64,000 nucleotides of DNA. It comes from Rhabdornis inornatus (lineage: Eukaryota; Chordata; Aves; Passeriformes; Rhabdornithidae). The position numbers and the translations under genes were made by a program. Of this stretch, positions 39,700 through 51,763 are shown piece after piece (the first letter of the stretch is position 1; the number at the start of each line of letters is the position of its first letter). The notes below the pieces were generated by a model. It saw only the letters and a program-made list of their open reading frames with translations, made no database searches and was not told the DNA's origin. The stretch is from the NCBI GenBank assembly GCA_013397075.1, contig VWZS01009631.1, positions 242,885 through 306,884 on the forward strand. Direction: 5' to 3'.

Positions 39700-42600
39700 C
39701 CTTAGGTCCTCCTATAGGTTAAGCCTAAGCTCTTATCCCCTATTCTCTTTAACTCACAGCCAGCATTTGATTCTGATTTTTTAACCCTCTCCATGAATTA
39801 CCCAGCCTGGACACAGCCCCATCATGTTGGAGGCTCTGTCTGTGAGAGTCACAGCTTAATTTACACAATGAAGGGTAATGATTTTACCCAGAGATGCCTG
39901 ACACGGAAACAAAATTGAGCAACTTCCAGAGAGGCTGTTGAACAAAAAAATAATCTTCTGGGTTGATACAGGCTTCTATACAGTGAATAAAATGCCTACG
40001 GTCAAAAGTTTAAGTAGTTAAGTATTTTAAAGAATTACATGCAGAAAGACTACAAATAAATCACTCTTGCACGGATCTGGGGACACAGACTTGGCTATTT
40101 GTTCTAGCACATTGTCTTGTTTTCTAACTATGTCTCACATAGATAAGATAAAGTTCCTGCCTTATTTGTGCTGCACTGATGAATACGTAGACATAAGGCT
40201 TTACTTTTTAGAGCACACATGAAATGAAAACAATCACATGCTGTTACTCAAGCACGATAAAAGGATGTAGAGAAATTAATCCATTTACCTGAAATTGTAG
40301 AAAAACAAAGCTTTGTTACTGCTTTGATGTGAGGAAAAATACAAATTTAAATTTCTGTCTTTTTTATATTTGGCAAGGTCTCTCTGCTGAATCTACTTTG
40401 CTCCTTGGCCACATTTCAATCACCTCCATCTTCTCATCTGCTGTCTTAAAAACATAAAGTACCTATAGTTCATTCCCGGTTATATTTCTTGCTGAATTTA
40501 GTTGAATTCCATGTAGAACAAAGTAAAATGCCAAATATTTGGTCATAACTCTGCATCATGAGGAAGAAATTTATTAGCATGATCTCTTGACACTTCACAA
40601 AGAAACTTGTTCCATCTTGCTCAATTTGATATATAAAAGAAATTATCAGAGATTTGGAAGATAATTAAATGATCAGTAATTTGGAAGACACGTTCACTTT
40701 TAAGAAAGTTAACAAGCTAACCCTGTCTGAGATTGTTTTTTAAGATTTGCCTGCGTGGTTTTTAATTTTTTTTTCCTTAAAGAAAGAATTTTGCTGTGGG
40801 AGATCAAGCTATCCTCTTCACAATGTCCTATAAAAGAATCTTAAATTCCCTGTGATCATAAAGAGTAATATGATTAATAGATTAGATTAACAGAACAATA
40901 AGGAGATAACAGAAATTTTCACAAAATAATCTAGAATTAATTTATAAACAAAAATCTGATGGTGCCATATATTCATGTGAAGAATGCTTACAAAAAGTTT
41001 CATCTGAAGGATATACAAATGATCTCTGAAGATGCCTTAAAAATCTTGCATCTCACTGATTTTTACAATATATTTCCAATCAGTGTCCAATGTTGCAAAC
41101 AGCAGTTCATGAAGTTAAATGTGTGCTTGTGAGTTTCTGTGATCTGTTGTCTTTACACAGCACAGCCTTAACAGAAGAGGATCACAACATAAAATTCCTG
41201 GTCAGGTAGCTCACAGGGCGCCAAAACTCACTTTGGATTTTCTTAGATTCTGGTAGCAGTACAAAAATAACTCTAAGAAATATATTTTTCAAAAGAGATA
41301 CAAGATTAATGATAGAAGTTCCAGACTAAAATAGAAGAATTTTTTTATTATTTTCAATTAAGACCAATTAATGAAGATCCCAAATTATGAGAATTTTCAG
41401 TCATATATAATTGATTCCCTTGAAGGCTTAACCTGCCTTTCAGTCTCTGGGCAACCACATGTGTATCTATATACACACACAAGGAAGAATTTGCCAAAAG
41501 CATCGTATAGAGGAAGACTTCACAAACATCTTCAAAAGAACTTACATTTAAGACATTTATTTATAAAGGTTTCTATTGCTCAACACAGCAGATGCCAGAG
41601 ATGGGAAGCCTCTCCCTTGGAGAGCAGAAAATGAGGAATGAGCCCCCTTCAGAGTTCAAGTTTTTGAAGCCTAGTTACTCTTATTTAACGAGATTTTTTT
41701 TTTTTTATTCCCTAGAAAGTGTTTTCTTTTCCTGCTATTGCAATTTTTTTCTGCCACTTCGACAGGAAATTATTCATTTAACCTTGTTTCATGCCGTAAT
41801 TCTGAAGAATTTCAATTTAACTAAATAATCCCTTTTTACCTATATTTTTATATTGCTCTTTATTTTAACTGAAATTCTTTATTTCATGGCAAGCTTCTAA
41901 CACAGGAAAGAACTTACAAAGGAGGTGACAATACATTCTATTAATATAATTCCTTTTCTCTGAAAGTCTGCAAAGAAGGAGGACCTCCAGTGCTACTAAA
42001 TACAAGACTGAATTTTGGGAAAAATTAACACTGTTGTGGCTTTCCATAGATGGTGTGACACTCACTGTAGTAATAAAATATATCTTTTATCTTTTAAAGC
42101 TATGTCAGAGACAGCTTGTGCACCTTGATCTCCCAGAAGCTGTAGATGAGACCTCGTTCTCACAGAAATTATTGGAAAGCTCTGATTAACTTGAAGAGGG
42201 ACAGGATTCTCCCCACTGTAGATAAATAGCTACTGCTGAGCCCTTGGTAAGGTCCCAGGCTGCCTGTTAACTGCACAGCAGGCTCTTTGGCATCCCCAGC
42301 CCATGGCCCTGAAAGATGATGTGGCTCCTGTGCTGGGAAGGCCAGGCAGATTGAGGCTGGAAGAAAGAAGAGAGGAGAGCAGAGGGAAAAAGAATAGACA
42401 TAGGAGGAATTCAGGAGTTTTTTTCTTCTCTTAAATCCAAATTGACTGTCTATTTGATGGGGACAGTACCCTCAACCTCACTCAAGTCTTAATGTTTATG
42501 AAGCTAACTATGATCTTCAGATGAAAGGCTTTTCAAAATGACATGGGATTTGTATAACTCACAGACTGATAGAAGCTTGCATTTCCATAATACCAACTCC

Positions 42601-45000
42601 AAAACCAGAGGTCAGAAGTTGATCCTAGAATAACTTCATTTCCCATTCACAACTAAACAGGAAAATGTATTTTGGCAGGAGCATGTCCCTTCTCCAAAGT
42701 CCCATTCTCAGGCTGCTCTCACCATCACCCCTCTGCCCACGCAGCTCAGCATCACCACAGAGCTACCCTGAGTGACAGCAGCGAGACTGCAAGTAAAATC
42801 AGGCCTTATTGTCCATCTAAAGCATTTTTTACAGTTCTGTTTAGGGGTATCAGTCTTTATCTGGCACACAGTGCAAACCCATAGAATGCACTGATCACAG
42901 CAGCTTCTCCCTGCACAAAACAATCTCTTTTCAGCTGTTGCTTTGTGGCACAGGACTAAGCTCCAGGTACTTTAAATCTCTTTTATTGAGTAAGCCTGTG
43001 TTGCTATGATTTAGCCAGGGTATATTATTGCATGTGAATGATAAACTGTAGTTCATGACCTGAGTCTAATGGTTACTTTATCAGTTGCAGTGGACAATTA
43101 AGTGACTGAGTAGTGCAACTGACGGTGAAGAACAGATTTTGCCTCCGAGCTGCTTTCAGGAGTTAGATTTCGCTGTATCATGTTCAGAAAGGTCAGAGCT
43201 CTGGCCAGATGACCAGTATAGCAGTGCAGATGGCACTGTATGTCACCTGGCCACTCTGGGCCTCTGCAACCTGCTGCACAGGGCTGGGGTTCAGGGAAAG
43301 GTTATGGCCATATGCAACTGCAGCACATTAGCAGCTCATGAGGAAAATGGCCTTTTTTGCAAAGGAGATGAAAAATCACTTCAGCAGCTATGTCCACAAC
43401 ATCACAGTAGATCATGGCCATTTTCAGCTGCTATAGAAGCAAATGTAAAATCTTTGAATCCTTAATTGTGATGACCTTGCAAAATTTGACTGAAAAATTA
43501 ATAAAAATATTTACATAACAAATAACAATGCTCTCTTCCACTGTGATACCATTGACCACTTTTTTTTCCTCCTTTAAGCATTCAAAATATTAAGGCTCAA
43601 ATTTAAATGGTCAAACTAAGAAGGCATGTTTGCACTACAAGACCCTGGTTAACGTATATAGTTCTGGATTTTCATATCCAAACAAGTCACAGAAAAGTCT
43701 TGGCCTTAAGCCTCAGTGCTCTTTTCCCTTAAGAATTACCTAAACTGTATTCATGGCTCAGCTTTGGTGTAAGTTTTGCAAATTAAAGCTGGTATGTGGA
43801 CAGTGAAAAGAAAAAGGGAAGTCTGTTATGACTGTCTTGGCTTGCAAGAAAGTTTGGTGCAGTGTAGCCTATTTCATTCTGAAAAGGGATTCAGATGTTC
43901 CCTAACCAAATAGAAAAGTTACTCTTGGCTGTGATGGTTTCTACAAAGAGCCTGAAGACGAGATAAGACCATATTTTGGAAATTTATACTGTAACTTCTT
44001 AAACTGTTCATTATCATATTACAGATGATTTAAATCTCATGGTGTTTCCATGGAAAAAAAAACAATCTGAATTACAAAGAAATCCAAAGAAGAAAAAAGG
44101 ACTGTTGCAGCTAAAATAGATGATTCAGAAGTATGCTTTTGATGCAGCAGAGGTGTGGAACCAATAGCATTTAACTGATGATAGTCAGACCAGACAACCA
44201 AGAAAACCAGTTCTTTGTGTTGAACAAAGATGGAGAATCATTGTTTCTAATAGCAAAATAAAAATCTCTAAAAAACAACTCAGATTGACTAGTGACATCA
44301 GTGTGGACCTGTTTTGAAAAGCCTTTAATTGTTGTGGTTCAATCCTTCCTATGTGTTTAAAAAACAAACAAACGAAAAAAAGAGAGAGAAAGAAAAGCAT
44401 TCTGAAAGTGCCAGCTTTTTATTTATGCTGAAATACTTTTGTGTAACTAAGTAAAAAAAATTAATTCTCCTAAAATGCATTTTTTCCAAGATGAAAGATG
44501 CTATTTACCAAAGCTACACCTTTTTCCTCTAATGAACAGCTATTTTTTCAGGATTTTAGATTGGAGGTCAAAGGAACAATGTAAATTATTAATATAGGAT
44601 TCAATTCTATGTTCCTCAAGCCAAGCAAAAAAACCTACTGAAATTCCAAGGAGTTTTGGTCTATAAAAGCAAGGCCACAATCTACTCAAATGAGCCAAAA
44701 AATCATCATTTCTATTAATAATTTTTAGGTTCTTTTGATACTATCAATGACCTACGACTAGATACCTACTTCAGGTTCCCTCATTCGTGATGAGGATCAG
44801 TTTGCTCAAGGGTGAAATCCTGTTTTCAGCAAGACAGTTTGCTCTGGAAGACATACTAGCTGTCACGACTTTGTCAGCTAGAAAAAATACTTTTACATCT
44901 TCAAGCAAGTTGTAGTTGTTCTCAATTAAATGCATGGAGTATGGTGACATCTATAGGAGATTCCAAGTCTCTACATTTAAGTCCCCTGTTCCATAATATT
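39700..45000. other. Noncoding DNA
   Basis: No gene, RNA gene or repeat family is recognised. The frame at 43139-43465 (plus, 108 codons) lacks any known domain. A run of 13 T lies at 41694-41706, and a purine tract of AAAC and AG units at 44358-44398. Confidence 0.5.
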
Positions 45001-45056
45001 GTGTGTGTATGTGTATGTATATATATATATATGTATAAAAAATATATACACATACC
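45000..45056 (+). repeat. Mixed TG/TA microsatellite with hairpin potential
   Basis: An alternating (TG) and (TA) array runs to 45037. After an A-rich spacer comes a TATATACACATA segment whose reverse complement repeats the TATGTGTAT of the left side. The array can fold on itself and is probably length-unstable. Confidence 0.8.
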
Positions 45057-47454
45057 TCAGAGATCATTGTGATAATTTGTATGAAATATCAAAAAGTAAA
45101 TTAATCATCAAGATTTTAACTTAGTTGTTGTCTCTCCAGAGAGTTAAAGAGAACTAGAATGCATTCTGTAGAATGAATGCTCTCAAATGCAGCTGGGAAA
45201 GCTGAAAGGAGCAGGAACAATTGCTATGGTAACCACGTTATGGGATTAAAAAAATCATGGAAAGTAGGAAGACAGTGAGAACAAGAGCATGGGACCAAAT
45301 TTGTAATAGTAAATGAATGTTGAAATAATCACTGAAGCTTGTGTATCAAACATTGTTTACTCCGGTAAATAAGAAAGTCATAAACATAAAACAAAGCACA
45401 GCGAATTATGACAGAATCTCACGCAGACACAACACATTGCTCCTTCCTCTATGTGCACTGCACGATCCAACAATGTCCCACTGGAGCAAACAAAGCACCA
45501 AAAGCCAAAGGAGAGAATGTTCCAAATGTTCCCCTTCCCAGAAACAATCTTGCTGGAAACATGAAAGGTTGTGTGGCCCTCAAGCCTCATGGATCAGGAT
45601 GAGTAGCGGGGAGACCCTGGCTCATGCAATGGTACAATAATGCTCCCCCAAACACCAGCTGAATGGCCTTGAGGGCTTCCTTAAGCTAACTGGACTCTTG
45701 CACTTTGTGATGGCCTCAAGAGTATTTCATTCAATGGTCAATAAATTTATTCTGTATTTTCACTAGAGTAACTGAATACCAAAAATAAAGGCAGATCCTT
45801 TTTAATTTCAGGAGAAAAATAAAGATACTTTTATTCTGCTTAAATATGACAGTAATTTTTATCCCTGAGAAATACTTTCATTTATGGTTATATTTCATCT
45901 CTAGTTAATGTCGTTCAATTTTTCAAATTTCAGTGGACTGGTTCCAAATAGTTCTAAATGACTGTAGAAATATTCCATACAAATGCTTGGTTATGACAGC
46001 CAAAATTAATCTTGATGTAAAAAGAAAATAATTGACAAAGTTTTAAAGTTCTATGTAAAGACTTTTCATTATAGAAATATAACAGTTTTCAGATTGTTTT
46101 GAAAATAAACAGTGGTAAAAAAGGCATACCCAAAATATGGTTAAGCACCGGCAAAAAAAAAAAAATCTAGGCAAAAAAATTCTCCTGGTCTGAAAATTTC
46201 ATCCAACACTTCATCTGTGGAATTGGGACCACAGCTTATTCCTTTAAAAGTAGGAACCTCCACATCTCCTGGTTTTTGGTATCTATCTATCTCAAAGCAG
46301 GTTGCAGTAAGGCTACTTAATAGTGGTCTCACTACTACAAATATGATAATTTTTTTTGAGTTCTTCCTACTCAAATGAAGCTCTAGTCATATTTTCCCCA
46401 ATTTTCTACACTCATTTTCATTTTGGAGCATCCCAAATTTCTACTGAAATGATTGCTCAAAGCCCCAGATTCATCCTTCATTGTCTGATACATAAAATAG
46501 CAAAGACATCCTTTAGACCTCTGCAAAACTGCATGTCTGCCGTAACTGCCCTCCAAACACACTTCATCTATGAGGTCCATCACTGTCATTTCTGTCCTAC
46601 TGTGGCATCTCTAACTGCTATTGCTACCTTCCACCTTCAAAGGTCACTGCTAAATATAACAGGGGTGCATGAGGCAACAGAGAAGGAAGATAATAAACAT
46701 AATTATTGTTCAAAAGAAAAGAGAATGGCTCAAATATCTACAAGCAAGAAATTGATGTGAAAGACTGAGACATAATGGACAATCTCCAGGATATTTCCTT
46801 TTGATGAGGGCACTTGTTCCTTTACTAGACTAGCAGATTTCACAAAACCAAAATTTTAGTAGGCTTTGTTCTCTTTTGATACTAGTTAATAAAGTGTAAT
46901 TCTCACCTCAGAGAAATTCTACATTTCAGTCAGGCTTGGAATTAAAACATTCCTACATTTCCCCTCTTCAAAACAGAAAAAAAAAAAAATTCAGTTCATT
47001 TGAAAACTTTTTTACTTTTAATTTCTTTTTTCAAAAATCCAACTGAACACTCTAGGTTTCAATGTTTCCTTGATTGACAGCTAAATGGAAAAAAAGACAC
47101 TATGAGAACTGGAACTCCCAGCAGGGACTGAGTGGAATCTGAGTGTCTGCTGCTTACTTCCTACCAAAGGTTTCAAAGCAAGCTGACACAAGTTTGATTT
47201 AATCAAGTCAGTGTGCTCTGGCAGAAGAATCTCCTGTGATACACCTTGACACACCAGGGAAATGCTGTCTCACTGAAGTTACTGTCACATGGGCCCTCAG
47301 CTGGTTGGAAAACCTTCAATCAAAATGTTATCATCACTGCATCTACCCTGTCTCCACCACTGCAAGGAATCCTTAGAAATAACTCAGCAAATACTCGGTG
47401 AAGGAAACACCAACAGGATGGGCTGTTAGTACTTGGAGGATGCAACTAGAGTAA
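45057..47454. other. Noncoding DNA
   Basis: No gene is recognised. A 134-codon plus frame (46356-46760) overlaps minus frames and has no known domain. Runs of 13 A lie at 46153-46165 and 46977-46989. An X-box-like ATTGCTATGGTAAC lies at 45220-45233. Confidence 0.45.
47071..47080 (+). promoter_or_regulatory. PBX-MEIS/PREP decamer motif
   Basis: TGATTGACAG is the classic composite site for PBX with MEIS or PREP homeodomain partners. It is an exact 10-base match, so about 0.1 is expected by chance in a window this size counting both strands at equal base use. Function is not shown by the match alone. Confidence 0.4.
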
Positions 47455-47940
47455 AAGATCATGTTGATAAATTGAAGAAATTATTTGAAATGCATAAGAT
47501 AATTCACTAAAGATTGATGCAAAATGCTGCACTGAAGAAAAATAAATTGAATGACTGCAGCAGACCACAAAATGAATAGAAACCCAGAAAGAAAATGTAA
47601 TTTGGAGAAGGATTAGTCAGACTTCAAGAAACAAGACAGAGTGGGTGATTATTCAAATCTATTCAGCACTGGGAGGTGACAGCTGGAATCCTGTGCCCAG
47701 TTTTGGACACTACACTTGAAAGAAAATGCTAAGGAGGGTAGAGATAATCCACAAGAAAACTGTAACAATAGGTTGTTGAGAGGAATGGCTGAAAGGATTA
47801 GCTTTGATGACTCAAGGTGTGATAGAAGGGCTGGTAACAGCCATCTTCAGGTAAACAAAGTAGTGTTGAAGATGATGGCTTAATGAGATTCATTTGCAGA
47901 TATATTAGTGTGCAACATTAAATTATACTTACACAGAGAA
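47455..47940 (+). mobile_element. Old CR1-like LINE fragment
   Basis: The core 47665-47815 follows the conserved CR1 order: a 'CACTGGGAGGTGA.AGCTGGAAT.CTGTGCCCAGTTTTGG' block, an 'AAGGAGGGTAGAGATAATCCACAAGAA' block and a 'GAATGGCTGAAAGGATTAGC' block. Upstream, 'GATGCAAAATGCTGCACTGA' at 47515-47534 matches the preceding section of this family. The right part, 47830-47940, fits the following section more weakly. The reading frame is destroyed by substitutions and indels, so this is an old, inactive copy in the same orientation as 24220-24530. Confidence 0.7.
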
Positions 47941-49053
47941 GAGCAAACTGATTTTAACATCCTTGTTATGGGAGCTACACAAGAATGTTATGAAATTATC
48001 TCTGATCAATGACCCTCAAGTATCCTAGTTCATCTCAAGAAGTGCATTAGATTTGCTAATGTCTCCTGTTTATTTGCAACAAAATTCTTTGATTTCTGTG
48101 AATATTTTCAGCACACTACACTGCTACTGGTCATTGCATATCATATTGCATGCAATGAATTGCATTTGCGTAGTAAAAGAAGCAGTAATCTCTGTATAAC
48201 TGCATCTCACTGAGCAGCTAGACCTGTTCAAGAAAAAAGCTCCATCATTAGCTCTCCTGACTGCAATAAGACTCATGTTTTTCAAATGAGCAAGGGCTGA
48301 AGGTTCTGGCCATAACTCTACCAGGTTGATTTTCTTTTCTTTTAGAATCTGTACTCAAGCAATACTAACTCCATTAGACACAAGAAATTAATTAATAATA
48401 GACAACAGCATTTTCGCTACAAAGAAGATCTCAGCTTAGGACTTGTATGAAAATGCTTTGTTAGGCTACACAGACTGCTGTTCTTTGTGCATTGTCTAAT
48501 AGTAGGCAAAATAACATATTGGAGATCACTTACAAACTAATTTGCCCTCTTTCAGCCTACATCCATATTCAAACTCTGGAACTGCTCAGACTGAGTAGAC
48601 TAGTTTTATATCACAAAAAGCAGGCATTTTAACTTCTGCTTTACTGGAGTCATGGCTTTACCCCAGGGAAGACAAATGAAGCAGGTGGGAGTGGAATGAT
48701 CATAGCTTGTATCAACTACCAAGTCCCCATGTTTGATATTCAAATATGTTCCCACTCCTTAGACATCCAATTTTCTTTTGTCCATTGTGTACCTAAGCCT
48801 TTTTCTCTGAGAAATTATTTTCCACCCTGTATCTTTGCTCTGTTGAGGTTCTTGGAAGATTTTATTTAAAAGGAAGAAGACAAACTGCATCTTAATACAC
48901 AAATGAAACAGTCACTTCAAGAAAGATATAAAGGTATATAATTTTGTGCTAGAAAATAAAAGAAAATTGCACAATGTGCAACAGTTTGAAGGCTCTTGTT
49001 ATTAAAAGGAAATGCAACTAAATCCCATGGCAATAAGTACCATGTGAGTGGTA

Positions 49054-49067
49054 GTTGCCTTGGTAAC
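49054..49067. promoter_or_regulatory. RFX X-box motif
   Basis: GTTGCCTTGGTAAC is a full match to the palindromic X-box consensus (GTNRCC, 0-3 base spacer, RGYAAC) bound by RFX factors. Such sites often mark ciliary and immune promoters, but no transcription start is evident nearby. Confidence 0.4.
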
Positions 49068-51749
49068 TTATTAAGTAGAAAAAACCCTAAAAAATATACA
49101 CTTTGTTGGTATGTAAGTTAAGGATGCCTCAGGGCAGCCCAAAGAACATTGATTGGCCAGCAAAAAAGTATTTAAAAAAATGAAAACAAGTGAAATATGA
49201 TGATATAAAAACATGTACATTTTAGATTTACACTTTTAAATAAGAGAAAGGGGTATAGGATAGAGCAGCTGCCTAGGCCACTGTGGGTTTCAATTATTAC
49301 AAAATAAATCTGAGTTTAAGGCTCTTTAGAAGAGTTTGAGAATGAACAAACTACAATATCTTGTTCTTCCCTCAAGCTAAACTGGCATTAAGGTAAAGTG
49401 GAATTGACTTTCTTGTTGTAGGGCCTTATTAAAGCACTGCGACTTTTCACATCCAACCTCCATCCCTCTGGTCCCTCACCCCAAAAACCTTGCTGACAAG
49501 TTTGGCAAGAAAGAACTCTCCATTACCACAAAGAAAAGACCCCACAGAAATTTTATTATTGCCTATCATACCTGCAGAAGATGCATATATATTATTAAAG
49601 TAACCAGCCACTGGATGTCATTGTTATTCCACAGAAACGTAACAAAGAAAAATCTCTTTAACTGCAAAAGCCTTTCAAGACACTGAAAATGAGAGGTAAC
49701 ATACAACCTAGCTTCAAGCATGTACTGTTCAAGCTAGTCTCAGCATCCTGCTTCCCAAACACAGTTTAACTATTTTTAAATGGATGAATAAGCTGTGTGT
49801 CCTATATATGGGATTTAAAATAGCTAGTTAAACATCACATGAAAGTACAGTCAGTGGGTCCTGGATATTATCTGCATGTCAAAGCCTCTTCACTTAAGTT
49901 TATAAAGCATTTTGCTTTGATTTGGATTTGAAGTTTTTGGAAGAGAATATACTTGCTGCAGAGAATTTCTGGCCCCCATTTGGGATGCAGGAAAGGACAA
50001 ATTTTGCCCATGCTTACACATGTTGGCTTGCTACGTCTGCTATATCTCCATCTCTCTGCCCAAGACTGAGAACACATATTTCTCACCCCTTTTTCAGAAA
50101 GGATTCTCAGCACATTAGTTGGAATTACTATTTTAGCTCATATGTCTCTTCTTTCAGAGTGTGAACAAAATCAGCAGCCCTATATTTGTATGGCTCTGTG
50201 TAGACCTGGATTTGTATCCCTGTCCTACACTGCAAGCATTTGGCAACAAAAGGCATTTTGTACTATAAGAAAGATTGAAAACTCCTTGCTCTGATGACCT
50301 GTGACCCAGCTAGCTTCATTCCTGCACCATCCTCTTCCCCTTCCAGGATAAGTCTGTGCAATGCCCATGTGGCTCAGGGCATTATCAAAACCAGACACAG
50401 AACCGTGCAGGTGAAGAGAGGTCTGGGAATCAGTGCTTGCTCCAGTGACTGTCACTATGGACTCTAGTTCCCATCTTCAGACAGCTCCAGTTACAACATC
50501 TCAGCTCACAGCCATGCACTGCACTGAACAGGCACATCTAACTACTTAAAGGATTCCTGTCAGACTGCTTTCCTATTAGACATGAGCCTACTTCATCCTG
50601 TATCTCATTGCCTAGCCTGATTCTGTGACATGTCCAACACTTAAACTGGTCTCTGTGTCGTGCTATATTGCTTAGAGTGGCAGGTGTGCTCAGATTATTG
50701 AAAGATGGACTGAAATTAGAAGGGAATTATGTCTGGAATGAGTGAGCCCTTACTCCTCTTTTTGAGTTTCTCTGTGGGATCTGCGGGTTCAACTCAGGAC
50801 TTTGTTTCTCACTGCACTTAGAAGATGTTATTAAGGATCTGCTTCCTGGTCCTTTCCTGTACCAGTATGTCTCCCTGAGATGTATCAGAGGGAATGTAAG
50901 GAATCTCTAGGTCAAAAACCCCCTTCAGCTGCTTGTCTAATAACTAAGCAATTGCTGACAGATTTCTGCAGCTGGTGGTGTAAACTCCCACAGGAGTTGC
51001 ACAGACAGTAGTCCCTTAACCCTTGGCTTTTTCTCTTGCTCATCCTAGTACTTAGAAGAATAATTTATAGGCAGATGTGAAAGCTAGGAAATTTTTCAGT
51101 TTCCTTTTTTGGAAAGAAGTGTTTTGCACTGTGGGCAGTCAGATCTTTTCAGTCTTTTTCACAGCAACACCACAAGAAACTCGCTGGGTGGTTAAGTAAC
51201 TTGGTTTACTAGGGCTTGTGTCTAAGCTAGATCTAACAGACATATGTTCAGTTAAGCCCACTCAAATTCTCCTGCAATAAAAGTAGGCTTGGATAGGAGA
51301 AAATGAGTCTGAATGCTAGGATGCATTTGGAAGTTGGCAGGAAAGCGTCAATTTCAGTAAGTTAGTACTCAGCTTCATGAATAAAAATAGGAGATAAAGA
51401 GAGATTTCATGCCTGACAGATAAAAGGTTAAAGGACTAGTTTCTCAGAAATCAGCAGGAAAAATATATACATGAAAAATTAGAACACACATTATGCTCTC
51501 ATACCCACATAGATGAACCATAGCTGACCCAACCCTAGTAATTCAACCAAATTTGAGGGATTTGAATAATCTAAAATCACACCCAAAAATTAGTAAATCA
51601 TTAGTTCCTTTCTAGTGACAGGTTTGGAACCAGGGAAAGTGTGGCATGTTAGCTGCCCTGTAAAAGTCAATAAAAATTTACCCTCAAGTCACTTCTCATG
51701 TTAATCAGTGGCGTTTACCTTTGCACTTACACATCATTTTTATTGGGCG

Positions 51750-51763
51750 GTGTGTGTGTGTGT
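51750..51763 (+). repeat. Short (TG)n microsatellite
   Basis: About seven GT units in a row. No associated element is seen. Confidence 0.85.

Noticed and set aside
46356..46760. 134-codon plus-strand open frame
   Set aside because: The translation is not protein-like, overlaps minus frames, and lacks splice or start context.
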